Positions 1-9,979 of a stretch of DNA of 64,000 nt are shown here, one piece after another. The notes under the pieces are model-generated. The model was not told where the DNA came from, did not search any database, and saw only the letters and a program-made list of their open reading frames with translations. The position numbers and the translations under genes are program-made. The DNA is from Enterobacteriaceae bacterium RIT693 (GTDB lineage: Bacteria; Pseudomonadota; Gammaproteobacteria; Enterobacterales; Enterobacteriaceae). The stretch is taken from the NCBI GenBank assembly GCA_009668225.1, contig WJYK01000004.1, positions 124,001 to 188,000 on the forward strand, written 5' to 3'. The first letter of the stretch is position 1, and each line of letters begins with the position of its first letter.

Positions 1-2256
1 ATGGATCGTGATAATCAGGCCGATGATAACGCAGAGCATTTATATCGATATATAAAGAAAAATCGTCCTGACATTCCAGCATATTTTGTTATCTCTAACG
101 AATCTCATGACTGGGAGCGGCTGGAGGATGACGGTTTTAATTTATTAGCATTTGGTAGCTCTGAACATGAGGCTGCACTCGAGTCTTGTTCACGTGTTAT
201 TAGTTCTCATGCCGCACAGTTTGCTACTGATTATTTTAAAGATAAAAGGATGTTAAGTAAAAAATTTGTATTTCTCCAGCATGGTGTCATTCACAACGAT
301 CAGTCAGCTTTATTTAAACCAGACTGGAAAAAATTTGACTTGTTTCTGACCTCATCTCATGATGAATACCAATCTATCGCGGGGGAACATAGTGCTTATA
401 AATTTACGGCGAAAGAGGTCGCACTAACCGGTTTACCTCGTCATGATGCATTAATACATTCAGATGTGCAGAAGCAGAAGATGATCCTTGTTATGCCAAC
501 ATGGCGACCCGCTCTGTTGGGGAAAGTGCTCGAGGGTACGACAAGAGAATTACTTCCGGATTTCATTGAAAGTGAGTATGCGAACAAATGGAGAGATTTT
601 CTTAGTAATGAAAGACTAAAAATGTTCGCTGCTGAGTCTGGCTATGAGATTGTTTTTTTCCCTCATGCAAATATACAGCCGTACCTTGATGAATATATCC
701 TCCCCGAACACGTTAAAGTGCTTAGCCATGCGGCTGGTAGCATTCAGGAATTATTCTTAAAAGCAAGTGTAATGGTGACTGACTATTCCTCGGTTGCGTT
801 TGAGATGGCCTATTTGAATAAGCCGGTATGTTACTATCAATTTGATGAAGAGGATTTTTTCCAAAAAGGTCATTACAATAAAGGGTATTTCGATTATAGA
901 AATGATGGTTTTGGTCCAGTATTTACTTCGGAGAATAACACCATTGAATTTGTCCGTGATATAATTAGTAACCAGTGCGAGAGTTATCCACTTTATGCGG
1001 AAAGAGTAAAAAACTTCTTTCCCTTCAGGGATGGTAAATGTTGCGAGCGCGTTCTTAATGCAATACTCCAGCTTGATGAAAAGACTTCTCACTCCTCTTC
1101 GATTGCACCCGAGGATTGGGCTGAACAAGCCGTTATTTTTGACCAAATCCGTTTTGCATATGACCGTTATCATCAAATTTTTCAGAAAATGTCTCCTGAA
1201 GAAATGTGCAATGTCGATCGTCGGCATCATCATAATTATTGCAACGTCCTTCTCCATCATGGTGATTTTGATAGGGCGCAAGCATTTTTCAGCGCCACTG
1301 AAAAGGATGAGCAAGAAAACCAATTATTCTATATCAAATCTAACATAATCCGTTCATTAACCCATCTTCATCCATTAGATTCGGTGGTCATAAAATCACT
1401 TAGTTGTGACGATTATGAATATATTAATAGTTTTATTTCAGAATCGACAGCTAAAGAGACGGATAAAACTCATCACCCCATTGATACACTGCATGTTGCG
1501 GATTGTGATTATCGTTCTACTCGAAGAAAGGGAAGTGATTTCATCCATTCCTTTATTAGTGATGATACTGTCAACCTGAGGATATTAGAGATAGAGAGGA
1601 AATATTCTTCAGCGATTGTGTGTTACAACGCGATGGACAGTAAGGATCGTGAATTCATTGTCAATAAAGCTATTTATATGCGATCGCTTAGAGCGCTAAA
1701 TAAATGGGCTTTAATCATCGATTTTGCAAAGACAAATGTTTTACAGGGACGGACAGGGATTCATTGTTTCGCCTCTGCATATTTATATGCTATGCGGTGT
1801 AATAAAAAAATAGCACCCAATTTTTCAGATTTCGATTATGTTTTAAGCGACGTGGAAAACATAGATTTTAGTACCATCAAAGATTTTCTTTATTATTGTT
1901 TCTTTATTAAAAACTACAAGAATGTAGATGTCATTATTGCCAGGCATTTTCGTGAAATCAACACGGTCACGCTTGAGAACTATTGCACTATATTATGCCG
2001 GGAGAAAAGAGTTTCATATTGTTATGAGATGTTGAAATCTATTCCCTTCGATGAATTGTCAATTAAAGGCTTAACGCTATTAGGTGAAATGGCATTGTTA
2101 AATGATGAATTCGATATTTCCATTAACTCATTTAAACGTGCCAGTCTGTTGAATTTGCCGAAAGTAGATAAAAATTTACAGGTGCGCTTAAATTACGCTA
2201 TGTCCTGTGAGCGAGATTTTTATGAAAGAAAGTCATTAGTAACTGAAGTAGTATGA
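1..2256 (+). CDS. CDP-glycerol glycerophosphotransferase-like capsule polymerase, 5' end cut by window
   Basis: The open frame begins at base 1 and gives 751 residues. The first residues (MDRDNQADDNAEHLYRYIKK) resemble the internal start of the Glyphos_transf (TagB/TagF) domain rather than a true N-terminus, so the gene very likely begins left of the window. Residues about 1-360 carry family-like blocks: FLQHGV near 91, LTGLPRHD near 141, and VTDYSSVAFEMAY near 259. Family members transfer glycerol-phosphate or another polyol-phosphate from a CDP-linked donor, which suggests a teichoic-acid-like capsule repeat. Residues about 380-751 look like an all-helical, TPR-like tail. The gene is visibly AT-rich against the flanking kps genes, as is usual for serotype-specific DNA. 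It runs toward kpsFEDCS, as region 2 does in group 2 loci. The domain call is fairly sure; the exact donor and product are inference. Confidence 0.8.
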   Translation: MDRDNQADDNAEHLYRYIKKNRPDIPAYFVISNESHDWERLEDDGFNLLAFGSSEHEAALESCSRVISSHAAQFATDYFKDKRMLSKKFVFLQHGVIHNDQSALFKPDWKKFDLFLTSSHDEYQSIAGEHSAYKFTAKEVALTGLPRHDALIHSDVQKQKMILVMPTWRPALLGKVLEGTTRELLPDFIESEYANKWRDFLSNERLKMFAAESGYEIVFFPHANIQPYLDEYILPEHVKVLSHAAGSIQELFLKASVMVTDYSSVAFEMAYLNKPVCYYQFDEEDFFQKGHYNKGYFDYRNDGFGPVFTSENNTIEFVRDIISNQCESYPLYAERVKNFFPFRDGKCCERVLNAILQLDEKTSHSSSIAPEDWAEQAVIFDQIRFAYDRYHQIFQKMSPEEMCNVDRRHHHNYCNVLLHHGDFDRAQAFFSATEKDEQENQLFYIKSNIIRSLTHLHPLDSVVIKSLSCDDYEYINSFISESTAKETDKTHHPIDTLHVADCDYRSTRRKGSDFIHSFISDDTVNLRILEIERKYSSAIVCYNAMDSKDREFIVNKAIYMRSLRALNKWALIIDFAKTNVLQGRTGIHCFASAYLYAMRCNKKIAPNFSDFDYVLSDVENIDFSTIKDFLYYCFFIKNYKNVDVIIARHFREINTVTLENYCTILCREKRVSYCYEMLKSIPFDELSIKGLTLLGEMALLNDEFDISINSFKRASLLNLPKVDKNLQVRLNYAMSCERDFYERKSLVTEVV

Positions 2257-2324
2257 GTTTAAATAACTCACTCGTCCTTAATTTATATTAGTTTATTTAA
2301 GCTACATTATTGCGAATATATATA

Positions 2325-3578
2325 ATGAAATATGCACATTTAAAATTTGGTGAGTTTGAAGGGTTAGCCAAAGGTGTACTAGTGGTTGATGACGATGAAA
2401 TTCCAGTAGCAGGGAAAAAAGGCAAGTGGTTGACAAATATACCATTGCCGGAAGGAGGAAAGGTCAATCTCAAAAGTGATAATGAAAATATTTCTTTAGT
2501 CGTGAGTGCGGCAAAGCTTTTTCATCCCGACCAGGTGAATTTTGATGAGCGCTATCATATACAGAAGCACTCTTTGCAAGGTGAGGATATATACTACGCA
2601 ATATCGGGTAATACTATTAATCCTCGTAAAATACTGGTCACTTTTCCTGGGGTGAGTAATTTTGATAATGTCAATTATCGCCTAAGTGCTATGACATCTT
2701 TGCAAAGTAACTTAAAGGATATGCTCATCCTTGCTTTTCAGGACCGTGAGGCTACGTATGGAAACTACATGCATCACACTGAAAATGGTTACCCACTTAA
2801 ATCGATAGCCATCGGATTGATTAGTGGGCTGTGTTCTCGTCATGGGATAAAAGAAGAGGATATCATATTCTATGGTAACTCCAAAGGTGGCTCTATTGCC
2901 ATTGACTATATAGAAAGATTTCAGTCTTCTTACTTTTTTATAGACATACCACAGCTTGATCTTTTTAATTATCAATCACAAAATGCAATTATGAGATACA
3001 GCTTAGGTGTGGATACGCGAAATTACTATAACTTCTTACAGTATTTGCCACAGATCAATAATCGACGTGTTTGTTACTCCTTCGCTGAACAAGATTTAGA
3101 TGCCTCATGTGGTTTACCTATGAAGTCGTTTTCTGGTTTAACCGTCTCAATGCTAAAAGATATGAAACACTCAGGCTCTGCGATGGAATTTGTGAAAAAA
3201 CAATTCACCAAGGTTATTCAGCTCATGAATGAATCTGGGGCGATCATGCGAGCACCGATAGATATGAAATATGAGGTAAAAGACGGCTTCCTTTATTTGA
3301 GAAGAGCCCTTGGTGCATTTAAACATCATGATGATTTACGTAAAATATATTCTGAAGTTGAATTCACGAAAGAAGATGAGTCCTACTCTATTTCGTTAAA
3401 TCAAATTTTTAATAGATGTATCTACGTTTACTGGCGATACGGCTTTGATATACTAAGACACCTAAGCCCTGGTACCTATAAAATGAAACTACATGTCTAT
3501 TATGATTTCAAGGAGTTTGTTTATCCTTTGAATCAGATGGTGACTCTCGATGACAAAGGCAGTATCATTATTCAATGA
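2325..3578 (+). CDS. Capsule-locus alpha/beta-hydrolase-like protein (XcbB/CpsF- or Asp2-like)
   Basis: I do not recognise a precise function. From the ATG at 2325 the protein has 417 residues; a TTG five codons upstream (2310) is possible, and neither start has a strong ribosome site. There is no signal peptide. The centre looks like a serine-hydrolase fold: ILVTFPGVSNFDN after a beta strand, then the nucleophile-elbow motif FYGNSKGG (Ser at about residue 186 from the ATG). Acid and His candidates follow in AEQDLD and MKHSGSAMEF. This order resembles the XcbB/CpsF and Asp2 group found in capsule and glycan-export clusters. It sits about 70 bp after the glycerophosphotransferase-like gene, is AT-rich like it, and is the last plus-strand gene before the terminator facing kpsS. 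It may modify or help finish the polymer; that is inference. Confidence 0.6.
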   Translation: MKYAHLKFGEFEGLAKGVLVVDDDEIPVAGKKGKWLTNIPLPEGGKVNLKSDNENISLVVSAAKLFHPDQVNFDERYHIQKHSLQGEDIYYAISGNTINPRKILVTFPGVSNFDNVNYRLSAMTSLQSNLKDMLILAFQDREATYGNYMHHTENGYPLKSIAIGLISGLCSRHGIKEEDIIFYGNSKGGSIAIDYIERFQSSYFFIDIPQLDLFNYQSQNAIMRYSLGVDTRNYYNFLQYLPQINNRRVCYSFAEQDLDASCGLPMKSFSGLTVSMLKDMKHSGSAMEFVKKQFTKVIQLMNESGAIMRAPIDMKYEVKDGFLYLRRALGAFKHHDDLRKIYSEVEFTKEDESYSISLNQIFNRCIYVYWRYGFDILRHLSPGTYKMKLHVYYDFKEFVYPLNQMVTLDDKGSIIIQ

Positions 3579-3634
3579 TGGATATATGGTTATAATATAT
3601 ATACAATGGTTTTGAGAGGGCTTGGTTATATTTG

Positions 3635-3667
3635 AAAAGCATCTGATTATACATCAGATGCTTTTTT
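3635..3667. terminator. Two-way terminator between capsule region 2 and kpsS
   Basis: A perfect 12-bp inverted repeat (AAAAGCATCTGA / TCAGATGCTTTT) has a 7-base loop, an A-rich left flank and a run of T on the right, so it can end transcripts from both directions. It separates the two convergent parts of locus A. The kpsS stop codon (complement of 3647-3649) lies in its loop, so the last KpsS codons are read through the stem. Confidence 0.85.
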
Positions 3668-4930
3668 GTTTGTCATGGAATAAGTGCTGGCAATTTTATT
3701 GAATGAAGAGGTTGCAATGGTTGAGCTAAAATCATCATGAGGTTTTTTTCCATAGTAAACCGCATTGATTTGAGTATTTTTCAATAACCAATTTCTAAAC
3801 TTTTTAAAGAGTCTTATATCAGGCTTGAAGTCTGAATTCCAAAATTGATTAAGATCGCCCTGATAAGTTATCTCCCGGATATTATACAATGCTTTTCCCA
3901 TTACTTTTAATGGCTTATTATGGATCAATGCTGAAAGCCCTGCGGTACTATTGATGGTAATAACGGCTTTCGCATGAGTCAGTAATTCAGGTACGGGAAT
4001 ATCATGGACGTATATAACTCGCTTGTGAATACCATACTTTTTCCCCAGGCGGAGAATGAGAGGTTTATAAAGACGATGGCCGCGATCCATTGGATGATGC
4101 TTGAAAACCAGCATTGTCGTCGGTGGTGCGTGATGTGAAAAAGAGAGCATAACTTCATTGATGAAATCACGAACATCATCGTAGTGGCTATGATTTCGAA
4201 TTTGACTGTCGTTATAAACCTGTAAAACGGCAAGATAATAACGTTCACTGAATGTCGTTTGTAGAGCGCCAAGGACATTACGCTGCTGATATTTGTACCA
4301 TACCTTACGCCAGCCGGCCCGAAACCAGCAGCGTGCCTCATACCATGGAGAAAAAGACTTGTGGTGCTGATAATGCGGGTATTTTTCGTGAACGTACCAG
4401 CTTACCAGATAGTACCAGGCCGCATGCCACATTCGTTTCAGGGATGATGGCTTAAGCCTGAGCTCCTCAGCCGTGGCCGCCGGGCTTTCCTCCAGGTGAT
4501 GATAGAATTCAGGCTCCCTTGGCGTTGCCGAGTAAGCGTTAACACCACCGGCCTCAAGCGTGATGAAGTGTGGACGCAGATATCCTTCCTCAAAAGCAAG
4601 AAAGCGCACGTCTTTTAAATCCGTCCAGCGATGAGCAAGCTGATGCAGCGGTCGACAGTCGCCAAAACATAGGATCGTGTCGAAAGGGTACTCCTGATAG
4701 AGATCCTCCAGCCAGGCAGGGAATGTTTTTGGCAACTGATTAAACACTCTGTAATTGCCGTTGCGGCAATAGAACCGATCTCCACCGTTGAATACAACCT
4801 GTACGGTTTCACGGCCAAGCGTCTCCAGCCAGGCTGAAAGTTTACTAAAGAATGGCCCCATGGGGCCCTGTAAGAGGAGGTACCGCCTTCCTGACAGTAG
4901 CGCTTTTACCGCATTGTTCTGCATAAACAT
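3647..4930 (-). CDS. kpsS: KpsS, capsule lipid primer Kdo transferase (locus A)
   Basis: This 427-residue protein of the Capsule_synth family (KpsS/LipB) transfers the first beta-Kdo to phosphatidylglycerol in the cytoplasm, starting the poly-Kdo linker that KpsC extends. Recognisable blocks are RRYLLLQGPMGPFFSKL near the start, FDTILCFGDCRPLH, FLAFEEGYLRPHFITLE, VFKHHPMDRGH and ITINSTAGLSALIHNKPLKV. Most of these blocks recur in the second KpsS at 51601-52839. It starts 17 bp after kpsC and ends the kpsFEDCS run. The last 40 or so residues after NAVYYGKK are low in conserved character and run into the terminator hairpin. Family assignment is firm. Confidence 0.95.
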   Translation of the reverse strand: MFMQNNAVKALLSGRRYLLLQGPMGPFFSKLSAWLETLGRETVQVVFNGGDRFYCRNGNYRVFNQLPKTFPAWLEDLYQEYPFDTILCFGDCRPLHQLAHRWTDLKDVRFLAFEEGYLRPHFITLEAGGVNAYSATPREPEFYHHLEESPAATAEELRLKPSSLKRMWHAAWYYLVSWYVHEKYPHYQHHKSFSPWYEARCWFRAGWRKVWYKYQQRNVLGALQTTFSERYYLAVLQVYNDSQIRNHSHYDDVRDFINEVMLSFSHHAPPTTMLVFKHHPMDRGHRLYKPLILRLGKKYGIHKRVIYVHDIPVPELLTHAKAVITINSTAGLSALIHNKPLKVMGKALYNIREITYQGDLNQFWNSDFKPDIRLFKKFRNWLLKNTQINAVYYGKKPHDDFSSTIATSSFNKIASTYSMTNKKASDV

Positions 4931-4947
4931 CCTTGTGTTTCAGAAGA

Positions 4948-6978
4948 CTAACTAAATCTTACTTTGTAAAGCATGCTTAGTTTTCGGTAGAGCCTGAGCA
5001 ACCAGTCATATCTGCTGCAGACGGGATTGATTTTTCCTCTCGGTACTGAGATCAGGTAATGAACGGCATCTTCTACCTCAATGGGGTGCAGGTAGTGCGG
5101 GTGAATATAAGTTGGGTAGGCAATGAGGCTGTGATAGATCAATTCATCCAATCCCAGACGTTTAGTGCGACGAGGGCTCTTATGCTCATCGACCGTCAGA
5201 CCCCAGCCGGCATAGAACGGCAAGCCATAGCAGAAGACTTTTTTGCCATGCAGCAACCCTTCGAATCCGGACAATGATGTTAGGGTATGGATCTCATCAC
5301 TTTGCTGGATGCAGGTGATGATATCTGCATTCAGAGCCTGGATATTCGCCCATCGAGCAACGTCCTCAGAAGAGACGTGTCCTTGCCGATTACCGGCCAA
5401 TACATCTGGATGCGGTTTATAAATGATAAATGCATCTGGATTACGTTCCCGAACCGTGCGGAGGAGTTCATGGTTAGTTTTTATGGAACGTGTTCCGGTG
5501 ATTATCGAGGCGTCGTCTTCCACCTGTCCGGGAACCAGAAGTACTCGTTTCCCGGTTGCCGCCGAAGGAAGTAACCAGGATTCTCCCAGGTTATATTTAC
5601 TGAGCTTACTGTCTACCAATTGCTTGCGGAGGCTGATGGCTCGTCGGCGTTGGCTCTCCTCCAGATCGCTCTGTTGTAGCAGGGTTTCAAGGTCGCTGGG
5701 TCGGCTGGCATCGTAGTAGATACCGCTTTTATCCAGCACCAGAGAGAGCGGTGGGTGAAGATCGGAACCTAAACCGCCAGAGCGTAAAAAACCGTCCTCC
5801 ATACGCCATATAGAGAGATTGTGGCGTACAGCTTTCTTCTGCCATCGCTGCTCACCATGCACGCCCCAAACAATGCACACAGTCGCGATGCGGTTGGGGA
5901 CGCGTGAGCTGAATAGCTTATTGTCTCCGGTGGTTAAAAAAGGCCTGACAACTGCAGACTTCCATAAGGTTAAGCCAGGAAGCCAGAGGTTACCTTTACG
6001 CTGTTGATGAAAGCGGCGCTGACAAGTCAGCCCTGATAGCACGTCGAAAAGCGTTCCCGGCTTGCCTGTTAAGGGATGGATATAGCGGCTATAGCGAAAA
6101 TAGGCGGCGCTGAACAAATCGATAAGCGATGCCTTTCCTCTGCGAGAAGCCAGCCGGAGGGCCTGAGGGTGGCGATCGTCTGTTAAGCCCCAGCCGGCGT
6201 ACCAGGGTTGACCATAGCAGCTAACAGGAACACCCGACAGAAGAGCTTCAAAACCGTATTGCGATGTCATCACGTAAGCGCGCTTAATGTAGCGGAACAG
6301 CGAATGTGGGCTAACATCGTGGTCAAGTAGCGTTATCCGCGGATGTGAGAGCGATTCGGTGAAATAGCCCTTTTTCTTTCCGCTCAACACGTCCGGGTGC
6401 ACTTTGAGCCAAATTTCAGCATCAGGATTTTCCCGGACCGCGTCTTCGAGCATTCTTTTAAAATCGGCTTCTCCGGCGTTCCCGTACTCAACGGAAACAT
6501 CCCCCAGGGTTTGATCCACCACCAGTACCGCACCATCCAGCATGGGATTTTCAGGGGAAAACGTGGCCGAGTGATTATATTTTGAGAGATCGTTTTTCAC
6601 GATAAGGTCAATCGCCACGCTGGCCTGAGAAGCAAACTCGGCATTACCTTCGGTATCCTGGATAAGTTGTTCCAGCGTGCTGGGAGCGGAGGCATCGTAA
6701 TAAATGCCTTTATAATCGACGACCAGCGAAAGTGGCGGGTGGCCATGGATGCCTAATCCAAAGGAACGAATAAAACCGTCCTCCAGACGGACGACAGGCA
6801 CCCCGGCCTTACTGGCCAGAGAAACCGGCTTCCTGCCGCTTGGGCGATGTCCCCACACGGCAACCGCCGTTACAGAGCCCGGCATCGGTTGCCGTGATGA
6901 GAGCTTCTGGCATGTCATCGGTAAGAAATGTTGCAGATGCGGAATACGCCAGATGCCGCTTGAAAATATACCTAACAC
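4948..6978 (-). CDS. kpsC: KpsC, dual-domain beta-Kdo transferase (locus A)
   Basis: KpsC (676 aa) adds alternating beta-2,4 and beta-2,7 Kdo residues to the lipid primer begun by KpsS. Two tandem Capsule_synth domains are visible. Each repeats the same blocks: [14 protein letters not shown] then [23 protein letters not shown] then [18 protein letters not shown] then KPHPDVLAG; and YAGWGLT twice. The duplication fits the known two-active-site arrangement. The start at 6978 is an ATG that gives the usual length; the N-terminus is near-hydrophobic but has no signal peptide. It lies 60 bp after kpsD. A second copy of similar length (672 aa) is at 49497-51515. Confidence 0.95.
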   Translation of the reverse strand: MLGIFSSGIWRIPHLQHFLPMTCQKLSSRQPMPGSVTAVAVWGHRPSGRKPVSLASKAGVPVVRLEDGFIRSFGLGIHGHPPLSLVVDYKGIYYDASAPSTLEQLIQDTEGNAEFASQASVAIDLIVKNDLSKYNHSATFSPENPMLDGAVLVVDQTLGDVSVEYGNAGEADFKRMLEDAVRENPDAEIWLKVHPDVLSGKKKGYFTESLSHPRITLLDHDVSPHSLFRYIKRAYVMTSQYGFEALLSGVPVSCYGQPWYAGWGLTDDRHPQALRLASRRGKASLIDLFSAAYFRYSRYIHPLTGKPGTLFDVLSGLTCQRRFHQQRKGNLWLPGLTLWKSAVVRPFLTTGDNKLFSSRVPNRIATVCIVWGVHGEQRWQKKAVRHNLSIWRMEDGFLRSGGLGSDLHPPLSLVLDKSGIYYDASRPSDLETLLQQSDLEESQRRRAISLRKQLVDSKLSKYNLGESWLLPSAATGKRVLLVPGQVEDDASIITGTRSIKTNHELLRTVRERNPDAFIIYKPHPDVLAGNRQGHVSSEDVARWANIQALNADIITCIQQSDEIHTLTSLSGFEGLLHGKKVFCYGLPFYAGWGLTVDEHKSPRRTKRLGLDELIYHSLIAYPTYIHPHYLHPIEVEDAVHYLISVPRGKINPVCSRYDWLLRLYRKLSMLYKVRFS

Positions 6979-7038
6979 CTTGTCAGTTAAACTCCTGCAT
7001 ATGCCTTACTTTTATTTCCAGAAAAGTAAGGCGGGCGG

Positions 7039-8709
7039 TTAGAGCGTCAGTATGACTTTTGCCGCAACGGCAAGCTGGTAAAGGATGGTGGAGATCCCGC
7101 GAGTGATTTCGATGTTCTTCGATTCATATTTCGGCAGCACCATAATTTCGTCCCCGGCCTGAAGCGTTCCGGCATCGTCAGCATCCAGGGTTGCGCCGTT
7201 CTGGCGAATAACGATGATTTTCGAATTGCCGGATTTTTGCGTTAACCCACCGCATTTTTCGATGTAATGCTTCGGCTTTAGCCCCTTTTCCCAACTCACT
7301 GCATTTGGGAACAACACTTCACCATGTACCATTACCAGTGACGTTCTTTCCGGAATGGTGATGACATCTCCATCTTCCAGCAGGACTGAATCGATAGTTG
7401 TTTCGCTAAGCACCACTTCACCTTTGGGTACAACCTGGCGGGCTTTAGCAACAAAACGACTCACCAGCTGCGCTTCTTGCAGGCGCAGGCGTGATTCTTC
7501 CTGTGTAGAGGATTGGGCGGATAGCGAAGCCTGTTCCAGCTTCTGCAACGCAAGATCCAGCATCTCTTTTTGGCGCAGGGCAACGGAACGGCGGTAGAGC
7601 TGAATGGCGCTTATCTGAGACATGCTATTTGGCCTAATCTGCGCCAACACCTGACGCATGCTTGCGCCATACGGCAGGACAATGGCGTGTTCACCGGAGT
7701 GCGCCCCTTCGATACGTACCTGTATCGTACCGGCATAGCGGTCAGTGCTGATAATCAGCTTATCCCCGTCCTGAAGCGAGCGACCCGCAGCGGAAAGTAG
7801 CGGGTAATACTCGCTGCGCTTTGCACTTCCCTGCTGGCGAATGATGGTCATATGAGTTGCTCCGGGCTTCGGGCGAGCCCAGCTCAGCGCCTCAGCGATC
7901 GGTATCGTGTTGGCTCGAAACTCAAATTCATAGCTATTGAAGACATCGCCTTCGACGCTAAAGGTGTGCTGACGAGGGCCAACAACAATAGTGTCACCAT
8001 CGGCGAATTGCGACAGGCCAAGCTTTCCGTCCAGCAGGAAGTCGTACAGGTTTACCCGGGTACGTTGATGAGAACCACGTTTCACCGTGATATTTACGTA
8101 GCTTCCTCTTTCGCTGTCGACGCCGCCCGCTTTACTCAAGTAGGAGAGCAGAGAGTCCGACGCGACGCCGCCGTATAAGCCGGGATTGCGCACGTAACCT
8201 GTGACAAAGACTTTGACGGGCTGTGCCTGGAGCAGTGAGGCATAAACGCTGACGTTAGACTGATAAACCTCTTTTACTTTGCGGGTAACCAGATTGTTGA
8301 GCTGACTGTTACTGGTGCCTGAGACTTTCAGAGGCCCCACGTTTGGCAAAAAAATGTTTCCTTTTGGATCGACCGTCAGCGCACCATCAAAGGAAAATGC
8401 ACCCCAGAGGCGCACCTGGACGATGTCACCCAGGCCAATAATATAACCGGGGTTAAAGCCTATGCTTGTCCCGCTATCTGCGGTGGTGGGGGTAAAAAGC
8501 TGCGCACCAAACATCCTGCTCATTACCGCTGCGACGCGTGGGGGAGGTGTATTGTCGAATCCGCTGCTTGAAATTGCGCCCTGAGTTTGCCCTGAAATAA
8601 TATCCGGCATTGGCGTATTTGTTAGGTTCGGATCGGCAGAAATATCAACGGCTGATACCTGTATGGTAAAGCCGACAACGGCGAGGCACATCCATTTTAA
8701 TTGTCTCAT
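7039..8709 (-). CDS. kpsD: KpsD, periplasmic/outer-membrane polysaccharide export protein (locus A)
   Basis: A 556-residue OPX-family protein that with KpsE forms the trans-envelope capsule channel. There is an N-terminal signal peptide (MRQLKWMCLAVVGFTIQVSA) without a lipobox, as in other KpsD. A Poly_export domain follows at about 88-175 (GLGDIVQVRLWGAFSFDG, then VDPKGNIFLPNVGPL), then SLBB-type repeats (VFVTGYVRNPGLYGG; VEGDVFNSYEFEF; VMVHGEVLFPNAV). A helical stretch near 370-410 and a C-terminal ILYQLAVAAKVILTL complete the protein. The locus B copy is 585 aa, clearly related but diverged. The gene lies 30 bp downstream of kpsE. Confidence 0.95.
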   Translation of the reverse strand: MRQLKWMCLAVVGFTIQVSAVDISADPNLTNTPMPDIISGQTQGAISSSGFDNTPPPRVAAVMSRMFGAQLFTPTTADSGTSIGFNPGYIIGLGDIVQVRLWGAFSFDGALTVDPKGNIFLPNVGPLKVSGTSNSQLNNLVTRKVKEVYQSNVSVYASLLQAQPVKVFVTGYVRNPGLYGGVASDSLLSYLSKAGGVDSERGSYVNITVKRGSHQRTRVNLYDFLLDGKLGLSQFADGDTIVVGPRQHTFSVEGDVFNSYEFEFRANTIPIAEALSWARPKPGATHMTIIRQQGSAKRSEYYPLLSAAGRSLQDGDKLIISTDRYAGTIQVRIEGAHSGEHAIVLPYGASMRQVLAQIRPNSMSQISAIQLYRRSVALRQKEMLDLALQKLEQASLSAQSSTQEESRLRLQEAQLVSRFVAKARQVVPKGEVVLSETTIDSVLLEDGDVITIPERTSLVMVHGEVLFPNAVSWEKGLKPKHYIEKCGGLTQKSGNSKIIVIRQNGATLDADDAGTLQAGDEIMVLPKYESKNIEITRGISTILYQLAVAAKVILTL

Positions 8710-8739
8710 AGTATATTCTGTCGTTCTCTCTAATAGGTT

Positions 8740-9945
8740 TTAATCTTTATGGTCTTCGATGACGGCCAGCAGCAATTTCGCTGTACCAAATAACAAACCG
8801 CAGACTAAAAGCCAGCTTGCTAATAAGTAGAGTTTTCTGGGGTAACTCGATTCCTCAGGCTTTTGTGGAGAGCTGATTACGGACAAAACTTTAAGTTTAC
8901 GGGCGGCTTCGATACGTGTTTTTTCTATCGAGGTTAAGGCCATCTTGTAGAGGTCAGTGTTAAATGCCACCCGTGCTTTGAGTTCTTCAAAATCCACCGC
9001 CATACGGTTGAGTCTGTCGCCTTCCGGGGCGGTGATTTTGCTTTTTTCTTCTTCTATCTGAGAGGCGAGAGAGGAAATGGCATTTTTGGCGCTAATAACC
9101 TGTGATGCATCTTCTCGTAGATAAGTCAGTAAATTACGCAGCTCTGATTCCATCTGGATTTTTTGCCCTACCAGCGTGTTGACCAGCGTTGTTGCGGCTA
9201 ATGCAGAAGCTTCAGGATCGAGAACGTTATTCTTGTTTTGGTAGGCAAGTAGCGCCTGTTTGCTATCGTCCAGGCGCTCAAGTGCTTTATGCATTTCACT
9301 CTCAGCGAACTGCTGCTGATCGCGAGCGATATGGTGTGAAAGCTCGTTAATAAAACGCTCGGACTCTTTTAGGATGGCTTTATTGAATTCCAGGGCAAAT
9401 TCCGGCGTGAAGCCCTGAGTTTGAATGGTTAACAGTCCATTTTTATCGTCCCAGAGGATGGACAGACGATGGCGATAGTAGTCAAGAAACCGCTCAACCG
9501 TTACTTCCCTCGGCAGGTAATAGAAAAAATCCAGCCCGCTGTGGCTGAAAGCCTCATGGAAATTAAGCTGTTTATCCAAAATAGTCAGCATGTCAGGAGA
9601 GTTAATATACTCCTTGAGATAGAGGGCATCTTCTGCGGAGCCTGGGTTTGAAGCACCCAAAAGCAAACCAACATTGAGATTGCTGCTGTCTATCTCGCTG
9701 GCTCGCTTGATAGCAACTTTTGATTCACTCATGTAGCGAGGCTGGCTAAACATAACCAGATAAACGGTAAGCAACGCCATCGGGGCTATCACAATAATTT
9801 TGCCCAAATGGTGCTGAATAACAGCCAGCTTGAGCCGTGGCAGGCGTTTTGAGGCAAGGGATAACCAGGTTTTTATTTTCTTAATCAACATACAGCTATC
9901 GTCACTTACAGAAATGGTATCGGCCCTTTGAGGGGCAATGGTCAT
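8740..9945 (-). CDS. kpsE: KpsE, capsule export inner-membrane protein (locus A)
   Basis: A 401-residue polysaccharide co-polymerase-type (PCP-3) protein linking the KpsMT transporter to KpsD. It has two membrane segments, one near residues 51-67 (IVIAPMALLTVYLVMF) and one near the C-terminus (LYLLASWLLVCGLLFG), with a large periplasmic helical domain between them that is rich in coiled-coil sequence (about 195-345). The conserved SYPRKLYLL motif precedes the second membrane segment. It is the second gene of kpsFEDCS, 34 bp after kpsF. The N-terminal 20 residues before MLIKKI may be untranslated if the internal ATG is used. Confidence 0.93.
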   Translation of the reverse strand: MTIAPQRADTISVSDDSCMLIKKIKTWLSLASKRLPRLKLAVIQHHLGKIIVIAPMALLTVYLVMFSQPRYMSESKVAIKRASEIDSSNLNVGLLLGASNPGSAEDALYLKEYINSPDMLTILDKQLNFHEAFSHSGLDFFYYLPREVTVERFLDYYRHRLSILWDDKNGLLTIQTQGFTPEFALEFNKAILKESERFINELSHHIARDQQQFAESEMHKALERLDDSKQALLAYQNKNNVLDPEASALAATTLVNTLVGQKIQMESELRNLLTYLREDASQVISAKNAISSLASQIEEEKSKITAPEGDRLNRMAVDFEELKARVAFNTDLYKMALTSIEKTRIEAARKLKVLSVISSPQKPEESSYPRKLYLLASWLLVCGLLFGTAKLLLAVIEDHKD

Positions 9946-9979
9946 CGTCGCTGTGATTTTTGTCAGAGTCGCTCAGCGC

